Shown here: positions 1 to 7,839 of the stretch, piece by piece
How the letters are laid out: every line of letters starts with the position of its first letter
Numbering within the stretch: the first letter of the stretch is position 1
DNA from: Streptomyces sp. NBC_01232
Lineage (GTDB): Bacteria > Actinomycetota > Actinomycetes > Streptomycetales > Streptomycetaceae
Direction of reading: 5' to 3'
NCBI RefSeq assembly: GCF_035989885.1
Contig: NZ_CP108518.1
Span: 6,501,001-6,565,000 of the forward strand
DNA length: 64,000 nt
The notes under the pieces: generated by a model
Database searches by the model: none
Told to the model about the DNA's origin: nothing
What the model saw: only the letters and a program-made list of their open reading frames with translations
Translations under genes and position numbers: made by a program

Positions 1-87
1 CGTCCGGCGGATCATGGCCGGGGCCACGACGTCCGGCGCGGCACCTCGCCGCGTTGCCGAAACGCCCGACAGCCGCGTTCTCGCGGG

Positions 88-205
88 ATGCCGCAGGCGG
101 TCCCGGCGGAGAAGGACGCGGCCGACGACAGAGTCTCGCTGGTGTCGGTCGACTCGACGATCGTACGAGCCCACCAGCACGCCACGGAGGGCTTTCGAGG
201 GTGCT
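88..205 (+). pseudogene. Remnant of an IS5-family transposase
   Basis: One reading frame here encodes SVDSTIVRAHQHA, the first catalytic-Asp motif typical of the DDE transposases of IS5-family elements common in Streptomyces. The family match starts in the preceding residues and is lost about 20 residues after the motif, where the frame runs into unrelated sequence. No other part of a transposase was recognised, so this is a short internal fragment, not a functional gene. It lies about 670 bp outside the left inverted-repeat element that borders the hydrogenase island. Family assignment rests on motif recognition. Confidence 0.65.
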
Positions 206-250
206 TCGGATCGGCCACCATGGAGGTCCGTCGGCGATCCGAGGGTGGGG

Positions 251-748
251 ATGAGCGAGAGCAGGGACGTTCTGGACGGGCAACCGGAGCAGGTCGGACC
301 CGCGCCGTGGCTGGCGTTGGCCTGTCTGGCCGGGCTGCTTCTGGCCTACGTCGTGCTGACGAACTTCACCGGAGAGCTGCGGGCGGCGCTGTGGGGCGAT
401 TCCGGGACCGTGACCGAAGCCGACTGCCGGACGCACGACAACACCGTGGCCAATGCGGGAACGTCGACGTCCTGCTCGGGTGCCTTCACCCCGGACGACG
501 GCGGCTCGTCGTTCGACGTCCCCGTCGAGGGCGACATAGATGCGCAACCGGTCCGTGCGTGGCTGGTGGACGGTACGTCCGGCACCGCGTACGTCTCACC
601 GACGGTGTGGGCGGGGGTGCTCCCGGTGGGACTGTCCCTCCTCCTGACCGCTCTCCCGGCGGCGGTGACGGTGAAGCACGTGCGCCGCGCCCACGCACAA
701 CGCCCTGGAGAGCCTCTGCAAGGATCAGACCCAGAGCCGCGTGCGTGA
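251..748 (+). CDS. Two-TM membrane protein of unknown function
   Basis: The 165-residue product begins MSESRDVLDG and has two hydrophobic segments, about residues 20-40 and 120-145. They flank a polar, probably extracytoplasmic loop with two cysteines and many Ser, Thr and Asp residues. The C-terminal tail is basic and cytoplasmic by the positive-inside rule. The ATG at 251 was chosen because the sequence upstream in this frame is Arg-rich and overlaps the transposase remnant. A purine-rich run, GAGGGTGGGG, directly abuts the start. The frame has typical high third-position GC. No family was recognised. Confidence 0.6.
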   Translation: MSESRDVLDGQPEQVGPAPWLALACLAGLLLAYVVLTNFTGELRAALWGDSGTVTEADCRTHDNTVANAGTSTSCSGAFTPDDGGSSFDVPVEGDIDAQPVRAWLVDGTSGTAYVSPTVWAGVLPVGLSLLLTALPAAVTVKHVRRAHAQRPGEPLQGSDPEPRA

Positions 749-870
749 TCGACGACGACGCGCAGGAAGGGTTCGGCGCGCACGTCACCCGGCTCGACAC
801 CGACAGGCCGGGCCTCTGGCCAGGGGAACGGCCCACGGCCGACGCCGGGCTCGATCGACAGGACACCTAG

Positions 871-938
871 GTCCTGTCGTCAAAGTCCCGCCTGGCCCGC
901 GGCGCCCGGCCCGACCGGCGCTACTTCGACGACAGGAC
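871..938. repeat. MITE-like inverted-repeat element, left copy
   Basis: The 68-bp element starts GTCCTGTCGTCAAAG and ends in the near-perfect inverted copy CTTCGACGACAGGAC (14 of 15 positions). The reverse complement of the element at 16810-16858 matches it at 28 of the first 30 and 16 of the last 19 bases; this copy has 19 extra bases in the middle. A further half-copy, CGACAGGAC, lies at 856-864, so 856-879 is also palindromic. Short elements with matching ends and no coding capacity are usually non-autonomous derivatives of insertion sequences. The stretch from 939 to 1112, up to the next gene, shows no other recognisable feature. Confidence 0.75.
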
Positions 939-1112
939 GTAGGGCCGAGCGGACGCCGAAACGGCGCTTTCGAGTGACTCCCCGCGCGGCCTCGGCCATG
1001 GGCGCCCCGGACTCCCCGACCATCTCAGGCGGCCGGTCATGTTCCGGCCACGGGCCGCCGACCAGGCCGGGCACCGCGCACGCGCGGCTCCGGGCCGCCG
1101 CTGGGAGATCCC

Positions 1113-2861
1113 TTGTACGTCCTGCTCATCGCGAGCGCGTTCAACAGCCTCACGCAGCGAGTCCACGCCGAGCTGCGCGACCGCGGCCACCGCGTCGCGG
1201 TCGAACTCGCGCTGCCCGGCGCCTGCCTGGCCGACGCCGTCCGCGGTCACCGCCCCGACCTCGTGCTCGCCCCCATGCTGCGCACGGCCCTGCCCGAGGA
1301 GGTGTGGGCCGCACACACCTGCCTGATCGTCCACCCGGGACCGGTCGGCGACCGCGGCCCCTCCTCGCTCGACCGGGCCATCCAGGACGGCGAGTCCCGG
1401 TGGGGGGTGACCGTCCTGCAGGCCAACGCGGAGATGGACGCCGGCGACGTCTGGGCCTCGGCCCCCTGCCCGGTGCCGCCGGTCGGCAAGAGCGACCTCT
1501 ACCGGGGCGAGATCGCGGACGCCGCGCTGGAGGCCGTCCTGCTCGCGGTGGAACGGTTCGCCTCCGGTACCTACACCCCGCAGCCCCAGGCCGAGGGCCG
1601 GGCCCGCCCGCTGCTGCGCCAGGAGGAGCGCCGGATCGACTGGGAGAACGACACCACCGAGGACGTCCTGCGCGCGCTGCGCGCCGCCGACTCGCAGCCC
1701 GGCGTACGGGACGACGACCTGCTCGGCGGCGAGTGGTTCCTGTACGGCGGGCACCGCGAGGAGCAGCTGCGCGGCCGCCCCGGCGAGCTGCTGGCCACCC
1801 GGACCGGGGCGCTCTGCCGGGCCACGGCCGACGGCGCGGTCTGGATCCCGGAACTGCGCGCCCGCCGCCGGCCGGGAGGCCCGGCCGCCCCCAAACTGCC
1901 CGCCGCGCTCGCGCTCGCCGACCGGCTGCCCCCGCTTCCCGAACGTCCCGCACCGCCGCACAGCGGCCCGCACCGCCGCACCTGGTCCGACATCGGCTAC
2001 CACGAGGAGGGACAGGCCGGTTTCCTGGCGTTCTCCTTCCCGGGCGGCGCCATGAGCACCGCGCACTGCCGACGTCTGCTGGACGCCTACCGGGACGCCC
2101 TCACCCGGCCCACCACCGTCCTGGTCCTGGGCGGCGGCCGCGACTTCTTCTCCAACGGCATCCACCTCGGCGTCATCGAGGCGGCCGCCGACCCGGCCGA
2201 GGAGTCCTGGGCCAACATCAACGCCATGAACGACCTGGTCGAGGCGGTGCTCACCACCACCGATCGCCTCGTGGTCAGCGCACTGGGCGGCAACGCCGCC
2301 GCCGGAGGGGCCATGTTCGCCCTCGCCGCCGACGAGGTCTGGTGCCGCTCGGGCGTCGTCCTGAACCCGCACTACCGCCTGATGGGCCTGCACGGCTCCG
2401 AGTACTGGACGTACACCCTCCCGCGCCGCGTAGGCCCGGTGCTCGCGGAGCGCCTCACCGCCGAGGCCCTCCCGCTGAGCGCCGCGGCCGCGCAGGAGCT
2501 CGGACTGGCCGACCGTACGGTGCCCTGCGCGCCCGGGGACTTCACCGGCGAGACGGAGCGCCTCGCGGTCCGGCTCGCCGCCCTGCCCGCCACCGCCTCC
2601 CGGATCGCCGGGAAGAAGGCGGCGCGCGAGCGCGACGAGGCGGTCCGGCCGCTGGCCGCCCACCGCGAGGCCGAGCTGGCCCTCATGCGCCAGACCTTCT
2701 TCGACCCGGACGCCCCCTACCACGCACTGCGCCGCGCCTTCGTCCGCAAGGAGCGCCCGGCCGCCACGCCGGCCCACCTCGGCCGCGCCGCGGCCGTCCG
2801 GCCGCGCGGTGTCACTGGACTGGCCGCACCTGACGCGGCGCGCGGGCCGGACTGCTGTTAG
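1113..2861 (+). CDS. hypX: HypX/HoxX hydrogenase maturation factor
   Basis: HypX makes the CO ligand of the [NiFe] active site under aerobic conditions, forming CO from a formyl group carried on tetrahydrofolate. The 582-residue protein has the expected two-part build. The N-terminal formyl-THF transferase-like domain (about 1-270) carries HPGPVGDRGPSSLD at residues 74-87. A C-terminal crotonase/enoyl-CoA-hydratase-like domain (about 290-540) carries a GNAAAGGAMF motif. The start is TTG at 1113 with GGGAG upstream. It is the first gene of the island, 71 bp before hhyS in the same direction. Its presence fits a hydrogenase assembled in air, where an O2-compatible CO source is needed. Confidence 0.9.
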   Translation: MYVLLIASAFNSLTQRVHAELRDRGHRVAVELALPGACLADAVRGHRPDLVLAPMLRTALPEEVWAAHTCLIVHPGPVGDRGPSSLDRAIQDGESRWGVTVLQANAEMDAGDVWASAPCPVPPVGKSDLYRGEIADAALEAVLLAVERFASGTYTPQPQAEGRARPLLRQEERRIDWENDTTEDVLRALRAADSQPGVRDDDLLGGEWFLYGGHREEQLRGRPGELLATRTGALCRATADGAVWIPELRARRRPGGPAAPKLPAALALADRLPPLPERPAPPHSGPHRRTWSDIGYHEEGQAGFLAFSFPGGAMSTAHCRRLLDAYRDALTRPTTVLVLGGGRDFFSNGIHLGVIEAAADPAEESWANINAMNDLVEAVLTTTDRLVVSALGGNAAAGGAMFALAADEVWCRSGVVLNPHYRLMGLHGSEYWTYTLPRRVGPVLAERLTAEALPLSAAAAQELGLADRTVPCAPGDFTGETERLAVRLAALPATASRIAGKKAARERDEAVRPLAAHREAELALMRQTFFDPDAPYHALRRAFVRKERPAATPAHLGRAAAVRPRGVTGLAAPDAARGPDCC

Positions 2862-2932
2862 CAAGAAAGGTGTGGACGAGGCAGGCCGCCTCCCCCTCAC
2901 CCCCACCACCCCCCTCCCCGAGGAGCCGTCCC

Positions 2933-3988
2933 ATGGCCACAGCGACACAGGACCCGGTCGAGGACCCGCTGATCCACATTCTCTGGATCAACGCGGGTCT
3001 GAGCTGCGACGGCGACTCGGTGTCCCTGACGGCGGCGATGCAGCCGAGCATCGAAGAGATCGTGACCGGCGTGCTGCCCGGTCTGCCCAGGGTCGCCGTG
3101 CACTGGCCGCTGATCGACTTCGAATGCGGCCCGGTCGGCGGCGCCGACACCTTCATCGAGTGGTTCTTCAAGGGCGAGCGGGGCGAGATCGATCCCTTCG
3201 TCCTGGTGGTCGAGGGATCGATCCCCAACGAGAAGATCAAGCCCGAGGGCTACTGGTGCGGCTTCGGTGACGACCCGGAGACCGGCCAGCCCATCACCAC
3301 CAGCGAGTGGATCGACCGCCTCGCCCCCAAGGCCCTCGCCGTCGTGGCCATCGGCACCTGCGCCACGTACGGCGGCATCCACGCGATGGAGGGCAACCCG
3401 ACGGGCGCCATGGGCGTGCCCGACTACCTGGGCTGGGACTGGACCTCGAAGGCCGGCATCCCCATCGTCTGCGTGCCGGGCTGCCCGATCCAGCCCGACA
3501 ACTTCTCGGAGACCCTGACCTACCTGCTCTACCAGGCGGCCGGCTCCGCGCCGATGATCCCCCTCGACGACAAGCTGCGCCCGACCTGGCTCTTCGGGGC
3601 CACCGTGCACGAGGGCTGCGACCGCGCCGGCTACTACGAGCAGGGCCAGTTCGCCGAGACGTACGACTCCCCGCTCTGCCTCGTCAAGCTCGGCTGCTGG
3701 GGTCCCGTCGTCAAGTGCAACGTCCCCAAGCGCGGCTGGATGAACGGCATCGGCGGCTGCCCCAACGTCGGCGGCATCTGCATCGCCTGCACGATGCCCG
3801 GCTTCCCCGACAAGTTCATGCCGTTCATGGACGAACCCCCCGGCGCCAAGGTCTCCACGCGGGCGAGCAGTGCGTACGGCGCGCTGATCCGCAGGCTCCG
3901 CTCGGTCACCGCCCACACCGTGGACGAGGAACCGAAGTGGAGGCAGACCGGCCGGAGCCTGACCACGGGCTACCGCCCGCCCTGGTGA
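2933..3988 (+). CDS. hhyS: [NiFe]-hydrogenase group 1h (formerly group 5) small subunit
   Basis: This is the electron-transfer subunit, with three Fe-S clusters, of the high-affinity actinobacterial uptake hydrogenase that oxidises atmospheric H2. It has 351 residues; ATG 2933 has GAGGAG about 7 bp upstream. The proximal-cluster motif reads SCDGDS, with C25 and D28, so an Asp replaces the second Cys of the usual CxxC. This is the known signature of the O2-insensitive group 1h enzyme. Later cysteines lie in GTCATYGG, VPGCPI, HEGCDR and the GGCPNVGGICIACTMPGF region. No Tat signal peptide is visible, as expected for this group, so the enzyme is probably exported by another route or stays cytoplasmic. 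Confidence 0.95.
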   Translation: MATATQDPVEDPLIHILWINAGLSCDGDSVSLTAAMQPSIEEIVTGVLPGLPRVAVHWPLIDFECGPVGGADTFIEWFFKGERGEIDPFVLVVEGSIPNEKIKPEGYWCGFGDDPETGQPITTSEWIDRLAPKALAVVAIGTCATYGGIHAMEGNPTGAMGVPDYLGWDWTSKAGIPIVCVPGCPIQPDNFSETLTYLLYQAAGSAPMIPLDDKLRPTWLFGATVHEGCDRAGYYEQGQFAETYDSPLCLVKLGCWGPVVKCNVPKRGWMNGIGGCPNVGGICIACTMPGFPDKFMPFMDEPPGAKVSTRASSAYGALIRRLRSVTAHTVDEEPKWRQTGRSLTTGYRPPW

Positions 3989-4049
3989 CGGCTCCCGGGG
4001 CTCCCCGGGTCCCCAGGGTTCCGGAACCTCCGCGTTCCGGTTCCCCTGC

Positions 4050-4082
4050 GTTCCGGTTCCCCGGGCCCCGGGGAACCGGAAC
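4050..4082 (+). promoter_or_regulatory. Perfect 15-bp hairpin between hhyS and hhyL
   Basis: GTTCCGGTTCCCCGG at 4050-4064 is followed, after GCC, by its exact reverse complement at 4068-4082. The same GCGTTCCGGTTCCCC string also occurs just upstream from 4032, so the left arm is duplicated. There is no T-run after it, which argues against a simple intrinsic terminator. A stable stem in the 152-bp gap between two subunit genes may set transcript stability or subunit stoichiometry; that role is inference. Confidence 0.7.
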
Positions 4083-4140
4083 CCGCAAACGCACCACCAA
4101 CTCCCGCTCCCCGCACCGAAGAAGGGTCACGGCAGAAACG

Positions 4141-5925
4141 ATGACACCGAAGACGAAGGCGGCCGCAGACGGCAGCGGCCTGGTGGAGATGGCCTGGGAT
4201 CCGATCACCCGGATCGTCGGCAGCCTCGGCATCCACACGAAGATCGACTTCAAGCAGAAGCGGGTCGCGGAGTGCTACAGCACCTCGTCGGTCTTCCGCG
4301 GCTACAGCGTCTTCATGCGCGGCAAGGACCCCCGCGACGCGCACTTCATCACCAGCCGCATCTGCGGCATCTGCGGTGACAACCACGCCACCTGCTCGGT
4401 GTACGCGCAGAACATGGCCTACGGGGTGAAGCCGCCCCACCTCGCCGAGTGGATCATCAACCTGGGCGAGTCCGCGGAGTACATGTTCGACCACAACATC
4501 TTCCAGGAGAACCTGGTCGGGGTCGACTACTGCGAGAAGATGGTCCGCGAGACCAACCCGGGCGTCCTGGAACTTGCCGAGCGCACCCCCGCCCCGCACG
4601 CCGGCGAGCACGGCTACCGGACCATCGCCGACATCATGCGCTCCCTCAACCCCATCGAGGGCGAGTTCTACCGCGAGGCGCTCCAGGTCTCCCGCTACAC
4701 GCGCGAGATGTTCTGCCTGATGGAGGGCCGCCACGTGCACCCCTCCACCCTCTACCCGGGCGGCGTCGGCACCATCGCCTCCGTCCAGCTCTTCACGGAC
4801 TACATGAGCCGCCTCATGCGGTACTGCGAGTTCATGAAGAAGGTCGTCCCGCTCCACGACGACCTCTTCGACTTCTTCTACGAGGCCCTGCCCGGATACG
4901 AGGAGGTCGGCCGCCGGCGCGTCCTCCTCGGCTGCTGGGGCGCCCTCAACGACCCCGAGTACTGCGACTTCACGTACGCCAACATGACCGACTGGGGACG
5001 GAAGATGTTCGTCACCCCGGGCGTGGTGGTGGACGGCAAGCTGGTCACCAACGACCTCACCGAGATCAACCTCGGCATCCGCATCCTGCTCGGCAGCTCG
5101 TACTACGACGACTGGCAGGGCCAGGAGCAGTTCGTCACCCACGACCCGCTCGGCAACCCCGTCGACCCGCGCCACCCGTGGAACCAGCACACCATCCCTG
5201 CCCCGCAGAAGCGCAACTTCGACGACAAGTACAGCTGGGTCATGTCGCCCCGCTGGTTCGACGGCAAGGACCACCTGGCCCTGGACACCGGCGGCGGCCC
5301 CATCGCCCGCCTGTGGTCCACCGCCCTGTCGGGCCTGGTCCACACCGACTACGTGCAGGCCACCGGTCACAGCGTCGTGATCACCCTGCCGCGCACGATG
5401 ACCAAGCCCGAGACCCGCTTCGAGTGGAAGATCCCGAAGTGGAGCAACGCGCTCGAACGCAACCGCGCGCGCACCTACTTCCAGGCCTACGCGGCCGCCA
5501 TCGCCCTGCACTGCGCCGAGAAGGGCCTCGCCGAGGTCCGCGCCGGACGCACCCAGACCTGGGAGAAGTTCGAGGTCCCGGACGAGGGGCTCGGCGTCGG
5601 CTTCACCGAGGCGGTACGGGGCGTCCTGTCGCACCACATGGTCATCCGAGACGGGAAGATCGCCAACTACCACCCCTACCCGCCGACCCCGTGGAACGCC
5701 AGCACCCGCGACACCTTCGGCACGCCCGGCCCCTACGAGGACGCCGTGCAGAACACCCCGATCTTCGAGGAGAACACCCCGGAGAACTTCAAGGGCATCG
5801 ACATCATGCGCGCCGTCCGCAGCTTCGACCCCTGTCTGCCGTGCGGAGTGCACATGTACGTCGGCGGCGGCAAGACGGTCAAGACGATGCACGTGCCCAC
5901 CGGTCTGAGCGGACTGGGCGGATGA
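4141..5925 (+). CDS. hhyL: [NiFe]-hydrogenase group 1h large (catalytic) subunit
   Basis: The 594-residue catalytic subunit carries the NiFe(CN)2(CO) site. The L1 motif is RICGICGDNH (C75, C78) and the L2 motif is DPCLPCGVH (C565, C568, H571), so all four Ni-binding cysteines are present. A 23-residue tail follows H571 and would be cut off by the maturation protease encoded six genes downstream. The start is the first ATG in frame after the intergenic hairpin. GAAGAAGGG lies upstream at a rather long distance. The stop overlaps the next start as ATGA. Context and motifs agree with the Streptomyces high-affinity H2-oxidising enzyme. Confidence 0.95.
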   Translation: MTPKTKAAADGSGLVEMAWDPITRIVGSLGIHTKIDFKQKRVAECYSTSSVFRGYSVFMRGKDPRDAHFITSRICGICGDNHATCSVYAQNMAYGVKPPHLAEWIINLGESAEYMFDHNIFQENLVGVDYCEKMVRETNPGVLELAERTPAPHAGEHGYRTIADIMRSLNPIEGEFYREALQVSRYTREMFCLMEGRHVHPSTLYPGGVGTIASVQLFTDYMSRLMRYCEFMKKVVPLHDDLFDFFYEALPGYEEVGRRRVLLGCWGALNDPEYCDFTYANMTDWGRKMFVTPGVVVDGKLVTNDLTEINLGIRILLGSSYYDDWQGQEQFVTHDPLGNPVDPRHPWNQHTIPAPQKRNFDDKYSWVMSPRWFDGKDHLALDTGGGPIARLWSTALSGLVHTDYVQATGHSVVITLPRTMTKPETRFEWKIPKWSNALERNRARTYFQAYAAAIALHCAEKGLAEVRAGRTQTWEKFEVPDEGLGVGFTEAVRGVLSHHMVIRDGKIANYHPYPPTPWNASTRDTFGTPGPYEDAVQNTPIFEENTPENFKGIDIMRAVRSFDPCLPCGVHMYVGGGKTVKTMHVPTGLSGLGG

Positions 5926-6455
5926 CGGCCGCGATCGACGGCGCCCGGGCCGGGCGCCGCGTCGAGGAGGTGCTCGACCGGCTCGCCGCCACCGGCGACC
6001 GGGCGGCGTGCACGGCTGCCGAGGAACTGGTGCGCGTCCTCATGGACTTCTACGGCGCCGGGCTCGCCCGCATCGTCGAGAAGATCGGGGCGGGCCCGCT
6101 CGAGCCCGTCTACGACGACGAACTCGTGGCGAGCCTGCTCTCCCTGCACGGGCTGCACCCCGAGGACGTGCACACCCGCATCGCCCGGGCCCTGGCCGCC
6201 CACGGCGAACCGGTGGAACTGCTCGGCTTCGACGAGAACACCGGCGTCCTGCGACTGCGCCCCGCCGCCGCCTCCACCGGCTGCGGTTGCGGCTCCGGCT
6301 CGGGCGGCCCGGACGATGCCGCACGGACCCTGGAGGACAGCCTGGCCTGCTTCGCCCCCGAGGTGACGAGCGTGGAACGGGAGCCCGCCGCGGCCCCGGC
6401 CCCCGCCCTCCTGCAGATCGGCACCCGGCCCCCGAGCCCGGCGCGGGTGCCGTGA
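5922..6455 (+). CDS. NifU-like C-terminal-domain protein of the hydrogenase cluster
   Basis: The 177-residue protein has a mostly helical N-terminal half (1-95). It is followed by a NifU-C-like segment (about 98-155) with VELLGF, an alternating hydrophobic strand, a Cys pair in TGCGCGSG, and a final FAPEVTSVE helix-strand. In the NifU family such a Cys pair holds or transfers a [4Fe-4S] cluster, but spacing here is CxC rather than the usual CxxC. It overlaps hhyL by 4 bp, so its dose is tied to the catalytic subunit. A role in Fe-S loading of HhyS is plausible but not shown. Confidence 0.75.
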   Translation: MTAAIDGARAGRRVEEVLDRLAATGDRAACTAAEELVRVLMDFYGAGLARIVEKIGAGPLEPVYDDELVASLLSLHGLHPEDVHTRIARALAAHGEPVELLGFDENTGVLRLRPAAASTGCGCGSGSGGPDDAARTLEDSLACFAPEVTSVEREPAAAPAPALLQIGTRPPSPARVP

Positions 6456-7138
6456 ACGGGCCCGGTCTCCTCCACGACGGCCCGCGCGCCCCGCGCGGGC
6501 TGCGCCGGTTCGCGGGCCCCCGCCCGCCCCGGCCCGAGACCTGCGAACTGTGCGGGGTCGTCGTGCCCCGCGACGGCCACCGCCATCTGGTGCAGACCGA
6601 GCAGCGCGCGCTGGTGTGCGCCTGCACCGCCTGCGCCCTGCTGTTCGACCGGCCGGGCTCGGGCACCGGACGCCTGCGGGCCGTCCCGGACCGCTACCTC
6701 ACCGACCCCGGCCACCGGCTCGACGACGGCGCGTGGGAGCTCCTCCAGATCCCGGTCGGCGTCGCGTTCTTCTTCCGCAACGCCGCCCTCGACCGGCTGG
6801 TGGCCCTCTACCCGAGCCCGGCCGGAGCCACCGAGAGCGAACTCGACCCCGAGACCTGGCAGACCGCACTGGGCACCGGCCGGCTCTCCGCACTCCTCGA
6901 ACCCGATGTCGAGGCGCTGCTGCTGCGCCGCTCGGAGGGCCGTACCGAGTGCTACCTGGTGCCGATCGACATCTGCTACGAGCTGGTGGGGCGGATGCGG
7001 CTGCTGTGGCAGGGCTTCGACGGCGGGGCGGAGGCACGGGCGGCGCTCAAGACCTTCTTCGAGCAGGTGGAACGACGCTCCAGGGCCCTGCCGGAGACGG
7101 CGGACACGGCGGCGACGGCGGAGGGCGGGACCCGATGA
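6452..7138 (+). CDS. DUF5947 family protein of the hydrogenase cluster
   Basis: The 228-residue product starts at GTG 6452, overlapping the previous stop as GTGA. Near the N-terminus two Cys pairs, CELCG and CACTAC (the latter about 25 residues later), form a probable zinc ribbon or cluster site. The rest is an alpha/beta domain with a conserved-looking VGVAFFFRN stretch and a CYLVPIDICYELVGRMR helix, ending in an Ala/Thr-rich tail. I recognise it as the DUF5947 family, which occurs in actinobacterial group 1h hydrogenase clusters and has no assigned biochemical function. Its position argues for a role in assembly or electron transfer of HhySL. Confidence 0.7.
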   Translation: MNGPGLLHDGPRAPRGLRRFAGPRPPRPETCELCGVVVPRDGHRHLVQTEQRALVCACTACALLFDRPGSGTGRLRAVPDRYLTDPGHRLDDGAWELLQIPVGVAFFFRNAALDRLVALYPSPAGATESELDPETWQTALGTGRLSALLEPDVEALLLRRSEGRTECYLVPIDICYELVGRMRLLWQGFDGGAEARAALKTFFEQVERRSRALPETADTAATAEGGTR

Positions 7139-7839
7139 CGGAATTCGCCTTCACCTGCACCGGAGTGCGCGCCGACCCGTACGCCGCCGGTCCCACCCTC
7201 GTCTTCCGGCTGCGGATCACCGCCGCCGGAGGCGCCCGCGTGCACGCCATCGCCCTGCGCTGCCAGATCCGCATCGAACCGGCCCGGCGTGGCTACGGCC
7301 CCGCCGAGGCGGAAGGGCTGGCGGACCTGTTCGGCGAGCGCTCGCGCTGGGGCCACACCCTCCAGCCCGTGCAGTTCGCCCAGGTCTCCGTGATGGTCCC
7401 GAGCTTCACCGGGGAGACGGAGACCGACCTCGTCGTGCCCTGCACCTACGACATGGACATCGCCGCGACCCGGTACTTCGAAGCCCTGGAGGAGGGCGAG
7501 GTACCCCTGCTGATGCTGTTCTCCGGCACCGCCTTCACCGGTGACGCCGGCTTCCGCGTCGAACCGGTGCCCTGGGACCGCGAAGCCGCGTACCGGATGC
7601 CCGTGCCCGTGTGGCGCGAGATGGTCGAGCAGCACTTCCCCGGCTGCGGCTGGCTCCGGCTGCCCCGCGACACCATGGACGAGCTGCTCGCCTACCGCTC
7701 CCGCCACGCGCTCGCCTCGTGGGAGGCGACCGTACGGGCCCTGCTGGACGCGGCCGCCCCGCCGCAGCCGCAGGACCCTCCGGGTCCCGTCCGGCTGGGC
7801 GCGATCCTGCCGCGCCTCACCGAGAGGGCGGCTCCGTGA
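7135..7839 (+). CDS. DUF6084 family protein of the hydrogenase cluster
   Basis: The 234-residue protein starts at ATG 7135 in a 4-bp overlap. It is rich in beta strands: FAFTCTGVRADP, LVFRLRITAAGG and IALRCQIRIEPARRGY suggest a beta-sandwich, and a helical C-terminal third includes PVPVWREMVEQHFPG. There are no cysteine clusters and no signal peptide, so it is likely cytosolic. I recognise it as DUF6084, an uncharacterised family associated with hydrogenases. The beta-sandwich and constant linkage suggest a chaperone-like or scaffolding role, which is inference only. Confidence 0.65.
   Translation: MTEFAFTCTGVRADPYAAGPTLVFRLRITAAGGARVHAIALRCQIRIEPARRGYGPAEAEGLADLFGERSRWGHTLQPVQFAQVSVMVPSFTGETETDLVVPCTYDMDIAATRYFEALEEGEVPLLMLFSGTAFTGDAGFRVEPVPWDREAAYRMPVPVWREMVEQHFPGCGWLRLPRDTMDELLAYRSRHALASWEATVRALLDAAAPPQPQDPPGPVRLGAILPRLTERAAP

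Noticed and set aside
865..872. ACCTAGGT palindrome as a target-site duplication of the left element
   Set aside because: The right side of the element lacks a matching copy, so a duplication cannot be claimed.
921..2948. A 675-codon minus-strand frame opposite hypX
   Set aside because: Gly/Val/Arg-rich without domains, while the plus strand encodes recognisable HypX motifs.
4050..4082. Simple intrinsic terminator after hhyS
   Set aside because: No T-run follows and hhyL directly downstream must be transcribed with it; kept as a regulatory hairpin instead.
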